DNA of 64,000 bases from Thermostichus lividus PCC 6715 (GCF_002754935.1 NZ_CP018092.1:2586501-2650500); one strand, 5' to 3'. Positions 1 through 8,964 are shown, numbered from the stretch's first letter. Program-made: numbers and translations. Notes: generated by a model not told the origin, from the sequence alone.

Positions 1-36
1 GACTAGGCTACCCATACCTTGTCGGGGTATTCTTCC

Positions 37-897
37 ATGAGTCGCTGGCCACAACTGTGGGATCGCCTTGAGGCGGCAACCGGTCAGCGACTTCATGACG
101 GTAAAGCCTTGGCGGTGGGTGGCGGCAGCATTAACGATGCTTACGTTTGGCAGCATCCCCAGCAGACCCTATTTGTAAAGTTTAATCGTCCAGAGCGGGA
201 GGCGATGTTTGCTGCCGAGGCGCTGGCTCTTGAGGCGATCGCCAGTGTCCAAGCCATTCGTGTGCCTAAGCCCATGCTTTGGGGCACCGTTGCGGGGGCT
301 AGCTTTTTAGTACTGGAGTATTTGCCCCTGACCAGCCATGGGGACTGGCGACAGATGGGGGTGCACCTAGCGCAGCTGCACCGACAGGGAACCGGCGATC
401 GCTACGGCTGGGTGCAAGATAACACCATTGGTGCCACCCCTCAGATCAACCCTTGGTCTGACCACTGGCCAGACTTTTTTGCAGAGGCACGCCTAGGCTA
501 CCAGTTTAAGTTAGCCCGACGGCGGGGCGGAGTGTTTCCCCAGGCGGATGCACTCTTAGCACGGGTGAGTGACCTGCTCAATCATCACCCCACCCCAACT
601 CTTGTGCACGGTGATCTGTGGTCAGGGAACGCTGCGTTTATCCGCGGTGGTGAGCCAGTGATTTTTGACCCTGCCAGCTACTACGGCGATCGCGAGGTGG
701 ACGTAGCAATGACTGAACTATTTGGCGGCTTTCCTAGGGCATTTTATCAGGGCTACGCAGACACCTACCCCCTCGCCTCTGGCTACGAGCAGCGCAAGAC
801 ACTCTATAACCTGTATCACATCCTCAACCACTTCAACCTCTTTGGCGGTAGCTACGAAGCCCAAGCACAGCGGATGATTCAACAACTGTTGCGCTGA
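37..897 (+). CDS. Fructosamine/ketosamine-3-kinase family protein
   Basis: This 286-residue protein has the aminoglycoside-phosphotransferase-like fold of the fructosamine-3-kinase family, which phosphorylates sugar amines on glycated proteins or small molecules so that they decompose (family knowledge). Seen here: an N-terminal glycine-rich stretch (VGGGSINDAY), an ATP-binding Lys in LFVKFNR, the catalytic loop HGDLWSGN near residue 190 and the metal-binding FDPASYYGDRE about 20 residues later. A TTG at 19 would add six residues; I prefer the ATG at 37 because the conserved domain begins right after it. It lies 35 bp upstream of hisS on the same strand and may be co-transcribed. The physiological substrate is unknown. 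Confidence 0.88.
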   Translation: MSRWPQLWDRLEAATGQRLHDGKALAVGGGSINDAYVWQHPQQTLFVKFNRPEREAMFAAEALALEAIASVQAIRVPKPMLWGTVAGASFLVLEYLPLTSHGDWRQMGVHLAQLHRQGTGDRYGWVQDNTIGATPQINPWSDHWPDFFAEARLGYQFKLARRRGGVFPQADALLARVSDLLNHHPTPTLVHGDLWSGNAAFIRGGEPVIFDPASYYGDREVDVAMTELFGGFPRAFYQGYADTYPLASGYEQRKTLYNLYHILNHFNLFGGSYEAQAQRMIQQLLR

Positions 898-932
898 TAT
901 AATACCTCTGTTCTATACCATTGCCATGGAGC

Positions 933-2201
933 ATGGGGTTACAAGCACCACGGGGTACCCGCGACATTTTGCCTGCCGAGCGTATCTATTGGCAGCAGCT
1001 AGAGGCGACGGCACGGCAGATTCTAGATCGCGCGGCCTATCGGGAAATTTGTACGCCTATTTTTGAGCAAACCAGTCTGTTTGAGCGGGGCATTGGCGAG
1101 GCCACCGATATTGTCGGCAAGGAGATGTACACTTTTCAGGACAGGGGCGATCGCTCCTTGACCCTGCGCCCCGAAGGCACCGCTGGGGTGGTGCGTGCCT
1201 ACATTGAGCATGGCCTCTACAGCCAAGGTGGGGTGCAACGCCTCTGGTACCTAGGGCCCATGTTTCGCTACGAGCGTCCCCAATCCGGGCGGTATCGCCA
1301 ATTTCACCAGTTGGGCGTAGAAGTGCTCGGCAGTGCCGATCCCCGCGCCGATGCGGAAGTCATTGCCTTGGCGCTGGATATTCTCAAAGCCCTTGGCCTT
1401 GAAGACGTGACCCTAATGCTCAACTCTGTGGGCGATCGCGACGATCGCGCGCACTACCGCCAAGCCTTAGTGGACTATCTCACCCCCTACGCCGCCGATC
1501 TGGACCCCGATTCCCAAGATCGCCTTCACCGCAACCCCTTGCGGATCCTCGATAGCAAGGATCCACGCACTCAAGCCATTGTCAATGAGGCACCCCGCCT
1601 ATTGGATTACCTAAGTGCGTCATCGCAGCAGCACTTTGAGCAGGTGCAGTCCCTCTTGGAGGAGCTAGGTATTCCCTATCAAATTAACCCTACCCTTGTG
1701 CGGGGACTCGACTACTATACCCACACTGCCTTTGAATTTCAGCAGGGCAGCCTAGGCACTGAAGGCACTGTCTGTGGCGGCGGACGCTACGATCACCTCG
1801 TTGAGGAATTAGGCGGGCCAGCGACCCCAGCCATTGGTTGGGCAATGGGGCTAGAGCGGCTGATTCTGCTGATGGGCGATCGCCCCAAGGAACCTAGCCC
1901 TGTTCCCCATCTTTACGTAGTCACCCGGGGCAGTAGTGCCGAACGGCAGGGGCTAGTCTTGGCGCAACAACTGCGCCATCAAGGGTACATTGTTGAAGTA
2001 GATTTCAGTGGCAGCAGCTTCAAAAACCAACTGAAGCGGGCAAACCGCAGTGGCGCTACCCACTGCCTCGTGATCGGTGAGGAGGAAGCAGCAGCGCAAA
2101 CGGTACAGGTGAAGTGGTTAGCGTCCGGCGAGCAGGAGCAAGTTGCTCAGGCGGATTTGCTCTCAGCAGCGGGGCGATCGCGCCTTTTTGGGGAGCAATG
2201 A
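933..2201 (+). CDS. hisS: Histidyl-tRNA synthetase
   Basis: Class II aminoacyl-tRNA synthetase that charges tRNA-His in the cytoplasm, about 422 residues, a normal full length. The N-terminus reads QAPRGTRDILP, the usual HisRS opening. Motif 2 is visible in FRYERPQSGRYRQFHQLG, the histidine-specific segments in VRGLDYYTHTAFEF and GGGRYDHL, and motif 3 in AIGWAMGLERL. The C-terminal anticodon-binding domain follows. A TTG at 921 is possible, but the ATG at 933 puts the conserved start right at the N-terminus. The stop overlaps the start of the next gene (ATGA), which implies translational coupling with the chelatase-like gene. Confidence 0.97.
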   Translation: MGLQAPRGTRDILPAERIYWQQLEATARQILDRAAYREICTPIFEQTSLFERGIGEATDIVGKEMYTFQDRGDRSLTLRPEGTAGVVRAYIEHGLYSQGGVQRLWYLGPMFRYERPQSGRYRQFHQLGVEVLGSADPRADAEVIALALDILKALGLEDVTLMLNSVGDRDDRAHYRQALVDYLTPYAADLDPDSQDRLHRNPLRILDSKDPRTQAIVNEAPRLLDYLSASSQQHFEQVQSLLEELGIPYQINPTLVRGLDYYTHTAFEFQQGSLGTEGTVCGGGRYDHLVEELGGPATPAIGWAMGLERLILLMGDRPKEPSPVPHLYVVTRGSSAERQGLVLAQQLRHQGYIVEVDFSGSSFKNQLKRANRSGATHCLVIGEEEAAAQTVQVKWLASGEQEQVAQADLLSAAGRSRLFGEQ

Positions 2202-2884
2202 GCCGCGCCTACTTTTTAATTGCCCACGGTAGCCCCAGTGCTGACCCGCAGCAGGCCATGGTGCAGGTTGTGAGCCATCTCGCCTCCTTAGGTAAGGTGG
2301 GATGGGGTGCCCTAGAAAGCCAAGCGCATCCCCTTGAGCTACAAATTCTGCACTTTTGCCAACAAGTCCAGCAGCCCGTGGTGCTGTTGCCCCTATTTCT
2401 GCTGCCCGGAAACCATGTCGCGGTGGATGTACCGAAGGCGTTGGCCGCTGCTGAGGCGATCGCGCCTTTTCCGTTGCATTGCCTGCCATTTCTAGGGAGT
2501 CAGCCGCGCTTTCAGGTATGGCTCCAGCAGCAGCTTGTCAATGCTAAAGCAGATATTCTGGTGGGGCATGGCAGTCGGCGGCATGCTGTCTTGCCATGGT
2601 TTCAGCAGTTGTGTGACTCCTTGGGGGTGTTGCCTGCTCTGCTGAGCGACCCCGAGAGCCTTAGCAATGCCCTGAAACAGCGCCGGGCATTGGAGTACGC
2701 CCATAGCCATCTGTTTGGTTACTTTCTCTTTGGCGGCAAAACCGTTGATGCCTTTACAGAGCAAGTGCAGCAGCTACAGACAGAGTACCCTCAGCAACGG
2801 CTGTCCGTTACACCGGCGATCGCCCCCACGCCGGAGTTCATCGCCACGATCGCCGCAATTTTAGCCCAAGACGTTGTGTCATGA
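2198..2884 (+). CDS. Sirohydrochlorin chelatase-like protein (CbiX/SirB family)
   Basis: About 228 residues. CbiX/SirB proteins insert Co or Fe into sirohydrochlorin for cobalamin or siroheme synthesis (family knowledge). Visible marks are the N-terminal metal-binding histidine in LIAHGSPSADPQQ (His10) and a second repeat half with VGHGSRR in the middle of the protein, the two-half layout of this chelatase superfamily. The ATG at 2198 overlaps the hisS stop; an upstream GTG in frame would lie wholly inside hisS and is unlikely. The stop overlaps the csaB start by four bases, so hisS, this gene and csaB form a tight operon. Metal and substrate cannot be read from the sequence. Confidence 0.8.
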   Translation: MSRAYFLIAHGSPSADPQQAMVQVVSHLASLGKVGWGALESQAHPLELQILHFCQQVQQPVVLLPLFLLPGNHVAVDVPKALAAAEAIAPFPLHCLPFLGSQPRFQVWLQQQLVNAKADILVGHGSRRHAVLPWFQQLCDSLGVLPALLSDPESLSNALKQRRALEYAHSHLFGYFLFGGKTVDAFTEQVQQLQTEYPQQRLSVTPAIAPTPEFIATIAAILAQDVVS

Positions 2885-3918
2885 CTCAAGTGGTTCTCTG
2901 TGGGTACTACGGCTACGGCAATGCGGGGGATGAAGCCCTGTTGGCCACCCTCCTCGAGCAACTGCCAGCCCACTGCACCCCCATCGTCCTCAGCGGCAAC
3001 CCCCAAGCTACAACAGCACTCTATGGTGTGGCCGCCTGCGATCGCTACCAGTGGAGACAGGTTCTGCGCACCCTGCGCCGCAGTCAGGTCTTTATTTGGG
3101 GCGGCGGTAGCCTCATTCAGGATGTCACCAGTTGGCGTAGCCCCCTCTACTACCTTGGCTTAATGACCCTTGCCCAACACTTGGGCTGTCGCACCGTGGC
3201 ATGGGCACAGGGGATTGGGCCTGTGAAATCGCCTGTCTATCGGTGGTGGCTGCGGCAACTGCTGCGGCGGTGTATTGCCGTTACCGTGCGTGACTCTGGT
3301 TCGGCGGCACTGCTGCGCCAATGGCAGATTCCCCACCAGCAGGGGGCGGATCCCGTATGGTTAATGCGCTCACCCCCCCCTTCGGCACCTAGCCGCACCC
3401 CCACGATTGCAGTGTCATTGCGCCCCCATCCCACCTTGACCCCTGAGCGCTTCGCAACCATTGCTGCTGCTCTCCGGGCTTGGCAAGAAGACGCAGGGCT
3501 TGAGGTTCTGCTACTGCCCTTTCAGCCCTGCCAAGATTTACCCCTTGCGGAGCAACTGTATGGGCAACTCATTGCATCGCAGACCCGCCTCCTCTGCCTT
3601 GCAGATCCACGCCAGATCAAAGCCGTGCTGGCCGGAGTGCAGGGGGCGATCGCCATGCGCCTTCATGCCCTGATTATGGCCGCCAGTGTGGGCTGTCCCT
3701 GTTTTGCCCTAAGCTATGACCCTAAAGTAAGCCATTTAATGGCAGATACCGGAATCCCCGGCTGGGAGTTGTCTGCTCTACCGGCGACCCCCCACGTCCT
3801 ACTCAGCCAATGGCAGCAGCACTGGCACCCCAACCCACCTTACCTCAATTACCAAGCCTATCGAGACTCGGCACAGGTGCATCAAGCAGCCCTTGAGGGA
3901 CTGGGAGATACGTTTTAG
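2881..3918 (+). CDS. csaB: Polysaccharide pyruvyl transferase CsaB
   Basis: 345 residues. CsaB transfers pyruvate from phosphoenolpyruvate to a cell-wall or S-layer-linked polysaccharide, creating a negatively charged ketal that can anchor SLH-domain proteins. The N-terminus VVLCGYYGYGNAGDEALL is the family signature, followed by WGGGSLIQD near residue 77 and a C-terminal half typical of the family (AMRLHALIMAASVGCP, SYDPKVSHLM). It is the third gene of an overlapping cluster (ATGA with the preceding stop). Its 3' end faces the metallothionein gene on the other strand, 6 bp away, with no clear terminator between them. Confidence 0.92.
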   Translation: MTQVVLCGYYGYGNAGDEALLATLLEQLPAHCTPIVLSGNPQATTALYGVAACDRYQWRQVLRTLRRSQVFIWGGGSLIQDVTSWRSPLYYLGLMTLAQHLGCRTVAWAQGIGPVKSPVYRWWLRQLLRRCIAVTVRDSGSAALLRQWQIPHQQGADPVWLMRSPPPSAPSRTPTIAVSLRPHPTLTPERFATIAAALRAWQEDAGLEVLLLPFQPCQDLPLAEQLYGQLIASQTRLLCLADPRQIKAVLAGVQGAIAMRLHALIMAASVGCPCFALSYDPKVSHLMADTGIPGWELSALPATPHVLLSQWQQHWHPNPPYLNYQAYRDSAQVHQAALEGLGDTF

Positions 3919-3924
3919 CTACAG

Positions 3925-4092
3925 TTAGCTACAGCCGCAACCTGTGTGGCCGCACCCACCCTGTGCTTTACAGGTGCCATTGGCACAGACCTCGGAGCAG
4001 TAGGGTTTATCCGCTACCATGATGGCATCACTCAAGGAAACAATGCACAGGCAGTGGGGGCAAGCACATTTCATTTGGGAAACAGTGGTCAT
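3925..4092 (-). CDS. smtA: SmtA/BmtA-type bacterial metallothionein
   Basis: A 55-residue cysteine-rich protein that sequesters Zn(II) and probably Cd(II) in the cytoplasm. Ten cysteines are seen, in KCACPHCLC, YCSEVC, GTC and CGHTGCGC; the last block including His is the hallmark of cyanobacterial SmtA. An upstream ATG would add five residues, but MTTVSQMKCAC aligns with known SmtA starts. It is divergently transcribed from smtB, with a SmtB-type operator between them, so it is expected to be derepressed by excess zinc. Compared with the nine-Cys Synechococcus protein there is an extra Cys in NGTCKAQ. Confidence 0.93.
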   Translation of the reverse strand: MTTVSQMKCACPHCLCIVSLSDAIMVADKPYCSEVCANGTCKAQGGCGHTGCGCS

Positions 4093-4130
4093 GGATATGG
4101 CCTCCAAACGGGGTATGACTTAATTATGAT

Positions 4131-4144
4131 TGAACAACTGTTCA
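4131..4144. promoter_or_regulatory. SmtB operator palindrome between smtA and smtB
   Basis: A perfect 6-2-6 inverted repeat, TGAACA-AC-TGTTCA, lies in the divergent smtA-smtB spacer. It matches the core of the 12-2-12 operator bound by ArsR/SmtB-family zinc repressors (established for Synechococcus smt). It sits 39 bp upstream of the smtA ATG and 46 bp upstream of the smtB ATG at 4191, so one site could repress both genes. Confidence 0.85.
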
Positions 4145-4190
4145 GGTGTCAACTACCATTAACGATCAGTCTAGCCGTTATGATGGAGGT

Positions 4191-4562
4191 ATGAATGCTA
4201 AAACTGCTGCGACAGTCAGTGCTCATCCCTATGATGCGGCAGCGCTTACTCAGCTCGGCGATCGCCTCCTGTCCCTCGAAAAAGCGCAGCGCATGGCGCA
4301 ATTTTTTGGGTTGCTGGCCGATACCAATCGATTACGGATTGTTTCTCTGTTAGCGGAAAGGGAACTGTGCGTTGGGGATATTGCCCTTGCCTTAGGCATG
4401 AGCGAATCTGCGGTCTCCCATCAATTGCGCATCCTCAAAACAATGCGCCTCGTAAGTTTTCGTCGCCAAGGGCGGCATATGTTCTATCAATTACTGGATC
4501 AGCACATTTTTGCCCTTTACCAATCCGTTGCCGAGCACCTCGACGAGGAGGACGAGCCTTAG
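4191..4562 (+). CDS. smtB: SmtB zinc-responsive ArsR-family repressor
   Basis: A winged-helix repressor of about 123 residues, matching the usual SmtB length when started at ATG 4191; a GTG at 4146 would add 15 residues and abut the operator. The recognition helix is in [14 protein letters not shown], and the C-terminal alpha-5 zinc site is conserved as Asp-x-His in DQHIF and His-x-x-Glu in EHLDEE. Zn(II) binding there releases the repressor from DNA (family knowledge). The Shine-Dalgarno-like GGAGGT touches the ATG, an unusually short spacing that leaves some doubt about the start. It is divergent from the metallothionein gene and likely autoregulated. Confidence 0.9.
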   Translation: MNAKTAATVSAHPYDAAALTQLGDRLLSLEKAQRMAQFFGLLADTNRLRIVSLLAERELCVGDIALALGMSESAVSHQLRILKTMRLVSFRRQGRHMFYQLLDQHIFALYQSVAEHLDEEDEP

Positions 4563-4569
4563 CTGCTAC

Positions 4570-5040
4570 TTACGGACAGGTGGCGGGTGTTGCTGTGCCA
4601 GACGTCGGCGGATCAACTTCGATAATCTCTGTTGAGGTTAAGGTAAAGGTTGTCAGCGCACGGGCACAACCGGTGAGGGCTTTGAGTTCTGGCCGGTTGG
4701 GAGTTGCCTGAAACTCGGCAATCAAAGATGTGGCATTGGTAATGGCATAGTCATAGTCCGGGGTTTCACTAATGCCAATTTGTAGGCTTGCAATATTATC
4801 ACTAAAGGTTGGATTGGCAAGACGATAGGCTTGCTGGGCGCGGTTGACCGCTCCAATATTTGTCTTGGCCTGAGATTCTCGGGCTTTTGTAGCCTGACTG
4901 AGCATGGAGGGCAAGGCGATCGCCGCCAAAATAGCCAAAATAATGACAACAACGAGCAACTCAATCAACGTAAAGCCTTGGGAACGTGAGCGCAGACGTA
5001 AGCAGTAGAACCAGAACCAACTAGAGCGGTAGGGTAACAT
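4570..5040 (-). CDS. Type IV pilin-like protein (PilA family)
   Basis: 156 residues with a canonical prepilin leader: a basic 22-residue N-terminus, cleavage in RSQG/FTLIE with Glu at mature position 5, then a hydrophobic helix (LLVVVIILAILAAIALP) that forms the pilus core. The mature part is short and ends with a Cys pair (TGCAR and the C-terminal TCP) that may form the usual pilin disulfide loop. It would be processed by PilD and assembled into a type IV pilus or pseudopilus for motility or DNA uptake (family knowledge). It stands alone: smtB converges on its 3' end and a ruined phosphatase gene lies upstream. Confidence 0.9.
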   Translation of the reverse strand: MLPYRSSWFWFYCLRLRSRSQGFTLIELLVVVIILAILAAIALPSMLSQATKARESQAKTNIGAVNRAQQAYRLANPTFSDNIASLQIGISETPDYDYAITNATSLIAEFQATPNRPELKALTGCARALTTFTLTSTEIIEVDPPTSGTATPATCP

Positions 5041-5152
5041 ACGGGTACTCCAACAACAGTGGGCGCGTCACTTACCCTGAGTGTTCCCCAAACTCTCCGT
5101 AAAATTACAGAGATCTTGCTCAATCTTGTGGCAGTTAACTCAGTACTTTTAC

Positions 5153-5657
5153 TTACTCGGATTTGCTACAGCCCACAGTTGCCACGTCCACCACAAACTC
5201 CTCAAGCCCCCCTTGGCGAATGCCACCGTGTAACACATTCATTTGCCACACCCATTGACGGCTCCAGTCAAGGGCAGTCAACCAGCCACTACGGTGGTGA
5301 TAGGCACCGGTATCAATATCAATCCAACCGTTGCCGCGCACAAGTTGACCGGGCAGCACCCCACGAAATGTAAAGGTAATTGTGTTCCCATAACAGTTCC
5401 GTTGAGGTATAGCTGGCAAGGGTATCATCCCCGCCACTGCTGGCCCAAACAAAGAACCGTGAGGGGTTAAGGTGTTTGTCCTCAAAGGCCAACAACATCA
5501 TATCTTCGTGGTTACCGCGCACGGTGAAATAGCGCTGCTGGCGGAGTAGTTCGACCACTGCGGCACTGTTGGGGCCGCGATCTACTAAATCCCCCAAAAA
5601 GTAAAGGCGATCGCCCGCCGTTGGTGCCACCACGTCCAAAAGACGGCATAGCCCTTC
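5153..5657 (-). pseudogene. Metallophosphoesterase (PPP-type phosphatase), disrupted
   Basis: Fragments of a bacterial serine/threonine phosphatase-like metallophosphoesterase. Readable on the minus strand from about 5657: the GDLVDRGP and VRGNHED metal-binding motifs, then TELLWEH. After this the frame changes near 5400 and the text jumps to the C-terminal part (FRGVLPGQ, WIDIDTGAY, LTALDW). The segment that normally holds the later His motifs is missing, so an internal deletion plus frameshift is implied. The N-terminus with the first GDxHG motif is also absent and is replaced by a mobile-element-like sequence upstream. No functional product is expected. Confidence 0.8.
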
Positions 5658-6085
5658 TTGACTTCTCCCCTCCTTGAAAGAGAGGGGATTCCCAACGGAT
5701 GCTGCGCAACGGGCTGAAGCCGCGTTGCTTCGCTTTTCCCTTGAGCTGTCACCCACAACTTAATGCGGGTGGGGGCAGTCAAAGACCCCCTACTCACCTC
5801 AAGCATTTCTGCTATTGGGACTACGTTTATGTTTTGGTTCGTGGTTTCGCGCTTTTCAACACTAGCCAATTCGATACGCTCAACATCCTGCCATTGCTTG
5901 CAGTGGTTTAGGCTTGCCGCCAAAGCGGTAGTGACTTACTTGCCGGGATTTCTCCGTACTAGGATGTTTCTTCGCGTAGTTGATACGCCTACTTTCCACG
6001 TCTCTAGTTTAACACATAGAGAGGGCTAAAGCCCCCTGAGTTGGCTGTATCCCCTCGCTAAAGCGGAGGGGTTTTAGCCCGCCCA
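5658..6085 (-). mobile_element. Non-coding mobile-element relic, possible IscB-type omega-RNA
   Basis: About 430 bp with no sustained reading frame, sitting where the phosphatase N-terminus should be. Both ends carry stem-loops of the kind found at IS200/IS605-family ends: CCCCTC-GCTAAAGC-GGAGGGG near 6050 and CCCCTCC-TTGAAAG-AGAGGGG near 5670. The interior on the minus strand (about 5930 to 5780) looks structured rather than coding and reminds me of the HEARO/omega-RNA found upstream of iscB. That identity is a recollection, not a demonstrated match, and no IscB gene follows. Confidence 0.35.
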
Positions 6086-6128
6086 CATCACTACTATAAA
6101 GATGAGGCGATCGCCTACCATATAGCCC

Positions 6129-7817
6129 CTAGGGTGCAGAAACTGGTGTCAAGGATAGAGAATCGGTGACCGGTGCGTGGGTGGTATTTTGATAGCTCGG
6201 TCCCAGCAAGGTGGCCACCGTTAACACTTGGGGAGGGGTGGCATCGGGAGGATAGAGCAAATCGACGCTAACATTTCGTTTTTCGCCTGGGCGCATATTT
6301 AAGGTCACCAGCGGTTCGCCCCGCTGCCCCCGCCGCTGCACCAAATGGACATAGCGTTCTTGGGGCTGCCCCACATCATCCGTAAAACGCACCCGCACTG
6401 TTCCGCGGAAAAACACTTGGGGAGCGGGCGGCTCTAGGAACTGCAGGCTCACCGTACGGTGATCCTGCTTGAGGGGGGTTTGCAGCGTTACGACAACCGA
6501 CTGAAAACTGCGGCTATCATTCAGCAAGGGCAGTGTCAAACTATAGTGCACACCATAGTTACCGTGAGCATAGTAAGCTGTATCGGGATAGCGCGCCAAC
6601 ATTGGTGCACTTTGGATTTGCCCGGTGCCAAGGGTGCCTCGATGGAGGGTACTAATACCGTAGGAAATCGCCCGACCGGGTGCTGGAATGGTTAGCGCCG
6701 TCCCTTGACCGTGTTCATCGGTCAGGCTAGCTTTCCACTGCGACCCTCGACTGATGCCTGCTACGCGGCCATAGAAAAAGCGGGGGGACGTGCTATTGGG
6801 AGGCGTGGGGGGAATATCTCGGGGGGTTACCAGTTGTCCACGATGGAGCATTGTCCACCACTCTTCAAGGGTTGGTGCTCGCTCCGTACCATGTTCACTC
6901 ATACGGGCAAACATCGACATTTTGGCAAGGTAGATTGGCCCGTTGCTTTGCAAATGCATGAGGGTTGAGCGACCATTGGAGGACGAGACCTCACCAAACG
7001 GACTAACATCGGTAATCAAGGGCATCATCGGGCCAACGGTACCGTCTTGGTTGATCATAAACTCAGCACGGGCGCGGTTAATGACCGCATTAGGAAACTG
7101 GGTTGGCAGGGGCAACGGTAAATTACTCAGCATTCGTGCTTCCCGTGCCGGAATAACCACTTGAGAGGGGAAAAAGGTTTGGCGCACCCCCCGCAACACC
7201 TGATTGGTGACGCGGCTGCCCGGCCCCGAAAAAACATAGCCAATAGGGTTGTCGACGATTGCCGGTAAGCTGCGGAACGGGGCATCCGGCGTGCTTAAGA
7301 AACTGGCAGCTTGGTAAAAGGTGACGGTAACCGGGCGATCGCTGGGATTGTAGGCCAACAGCCCCAAATAAATTGTTGGTGTACTAACGGCTCGATTGGA
7401 TTGGGTAATGTGGTGGGCAAACACATCAAAGCGTCCTTGTATAGGATAGTTAAGATGTGCTGCCGGTTGCCATTTGCCTTGGGGGGGAAACGTAGAGAGT
7501 AAAATACCCTCACTTCGCACCATTTCAGGGCTGTTGCTGTTAAAGACGGGGATGTTGTCTAGGTGCCCTGGCAGAGGCCGAATATCTTGGGGAAAATAGG
7601 CAAAATTTGTTGGTGTGACGTAAGCCGTTGCGGCTGGCGTAGGTGGTGTGCTAACGCGTGGAGCTTGCGCACCCACAGGCGCAGCATTTGCCTGAACAAT
7701 AATACTCGACTGCACCGAATGCTCCTGGACAACAACCGGAACCTGTTGAGGTGGAGTAGGTAAAGCGGCTTGAGCCAAAAGAATGGGAGCCAGCATATTA
7801 TGTCCAAACCACAGCAT
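6129..7817 (-). CDS. DUF3370 domain protein, secreted
   Basis: 562 residues, or 555 from the inner ATG (MLAPILLAQAALP), which gives a short signal-peptide-like N-terminus. A Pro/Val-rich linker follows to about residue 70, then the DUF3370 domain begins at IRPLPGHLDNIPVFNSN and continues through EGILLSTFPPQGKW and GRFDVFAHH. The family is almost confined to cyanobacteria and has no known function. The protein has no transmembrane segment after the signal and is probably periplasmic or exported. Upstream lies a 400-bp spacer shared divergently with rpaA. Confidence 0.88.
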   Translation of the reverse strand: MLWFGHNMLAPILLAQAALPTPPQQVPVVVQEHSVQSSIIVQANAAPVGAQAPRVSTPPTPAATAYVTPTNFAYFPQDIRPLPGHLDNIPVFNSNSPEMVRSEGILLSTFPPQGKWQPAAHLNYPIQGRFDVFAHHITQSNRAVSTPTIYLGLLAYNPSDRPVTVTFYQAASFLSTPDAPFRSLPAIVDNPIGYVFSGPGSRVTNQVLRGVRQTFFPSQVVIPAREARMLSNLPLPLPTQFPNAVINRARAEFMINQDGTVGPMMPLITDVSPFGEVSSSNGRSTLMHLQSNGPIYLAKMSMFARMSEHGTERAPTLEEWWTMLHRGQLVTPRDIPPTPPNSTSPRFFYGRVAGISRGSQWKASLTDEHGQGTALTIPAPGRAISYGISTLHRGTLGTGQIQSAPMLARYPDTAYYAHGNYGVHYSLTLPLLNDSRSFQSVVVTLQTPLKQDHRTVSLQFLEPPAPQVFFRGTVRVRFTDDVGQPQERYVHLVQRRGQRGEPLVTLNMRPGEKRNVSVDLLYPPDATPPQVLTVATLLGPSYQNTTHAPVTDSLSLTPVSAP

Positions 7818-8235
7818 CTAATTTGAGTGAGTAGTTCGCAAAAACGGACAGAGTAACGTCCTCTGCCCCAAAGTTGCATTTCCAAAGTATAGCCCAGGTT
7901 TGCAGAAAATCTAGTTAATGCTGCATAGAACTAAAAATCGACTAGTACCACAAGGGTAGTCTGGTTGCTCGTAATTCCTGATTTGGGGTTCGTTTGAGAG
8001 CATCCAACTACTCTCCTAAGAGTAAAGTAACCCAAGCCAATGGGCAACGCTGTTGCGCTCCTGACCGCCACATGGACACAAGGTACCAGCAATTGGGTTG
8101 TAGTGTTGCTCCCTGCGCCAAATATTGAGCCAATCTAAAGAAATCCAACAAAGTCTTAAGCTTTTTGCTGAGATGTTTATAATTCTCTCAGAGGTGCTTG
8201 TCCCTTGCCCGTGAGGATTGAGTAACGTCGATTCT
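7818..8235. promoter_or_regulatory. Divergent spacer upstream of rpaA with a TATAAT box
   Basis: A gene-free spacer between the DUF3370 gene and rpaA. A perfect TATAAT lies at 8178-8183, with a weak -35-like TTAAGC about 16 bp upstream of it, placing a plausible transcription start near 8190 for rpaA. There is no convincing riboswitch or small RNA. The region from 7910 to 8150 holds no repeats or ORFs that I can support. Confidence 0.5.
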
Positions 8236-8964
8236 ATGAAGCCTCGTATTCTAATTATTGATGATGACCCAGCGATCGCCGATGTCTTGGCGATTAACCT
8301 GCAAATGGCAGGCTACGATGTCACAAAGTCCTTGGATGGGATGCAAGGACAAGCGTTGGCCGTGCAGATTTCCCCGGATCTGATTTTATTGGACTTGATG
8401 CTGCCGCAGGTCGATGGCTTCACGATTTGCCAGCGCCTACGGCGCGACCCCCGCACCCAAGACATTCCCATTTTGATGCTGACTGCCCTCAGTCAAACCC
8501 ACAATAAGGTAGAGGGGTTTAATGCGGGTGCCGATGATTATTTGACGAAGCCCTTTGAATTAGAAGAGATGTTGGCACGGGTGCGAGCGCTGTTGCGGCG
8601 CGCTGACCGCATTCCAGCCACCGCTGGGCATCGGGAAATTCTTAGTTATGGGCCTCTAACCCTGATTCCTGAGCGCTTTGAGGTCTCGTGGTTTAGCAAA
8701 ATCATCAAGCTGACACGCTTGGAATTTGAACTATTGCATTGCCTGCTGCAGCGCCACGGCCAGACTGTGTCTCCGAGCGAAATTCTCAAGGAGGTTTGGG
8801 GCTATGACCCAGATGATGACATCGAAACCATTCGTGTTCATGTCCGCCATCTGCGGACGAAGCTGGAGCCAGACCCGCGTAGCCCGAAGTACATTAAAAC
8901 GGTTTACGGGGCAGGTTATTGTCTTGAACTGCCCAGTCACATTGAGCCAGTGGCGGCACGTTGA
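8236..8964 (+). CDS. rpaA: Circadian output response regulator RpaA
   Basis: 242 residues from ATG 8236 (a TTG at 8218 adds six). OmpR/PhoB-type regulator: a receiver domain at about 1-120 with acidic pocket DDD (9-11), phospho-acceptor Asp53 in LLDLMLP and conserved Lys in YLTKPFE, then a winged-helix domain at about 135-235 ([28 protein letters not shown]). The sequence is unmistakably RpaA: Asp53 is the residue phosphorylated by SasA and dephosphorylated through CikA, driving dusk-phase gene expression (established in Synechococcus elongatus). Its partner SasA is also in this window at 47.1 kb. The 3' end overlaps larB by 28 bp in convergent orientation. Confidence 0.95.
   Translation: MKPRILIIDDDPAIADVLAINLQMAGYDVTKSLDGMQGQALAVQISPDLILLDLMLPQVDGFTICQRLRRDPRTQDIPILMLTALSQTHNKVEGFNAGADDYLTKPFELEEMLARVRALLRRADRIPATAGHREILSYGPLTLIPERFEVSWFSKIIKLTRLEFELLHCLLQRHGQTVSPSEILKEVWGYDPDDDIETIRVHVRHLRTKLEPDPRSPKYIKTVYGAGYCLELPSHIEPVAAR

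Noticed and set aside
1023-1238. Minus-strand open frame inside hisS
   Set aside because: Exact antisense shadow of a conserved coding region, with no ribosome site or family resemblance.
4146-4190. GTG at 4146 as smtB start
   Set aside because: It would begin 2 bp after the operator and make the protein longer than known SmtB; ATG 4191 gives the normal 123 residues.
3946-4194. Plus-strand open frame across the metallothionein gene
   Set aside because: It is antisense to smtA and crosses the operator; composition follows the opposite strand.
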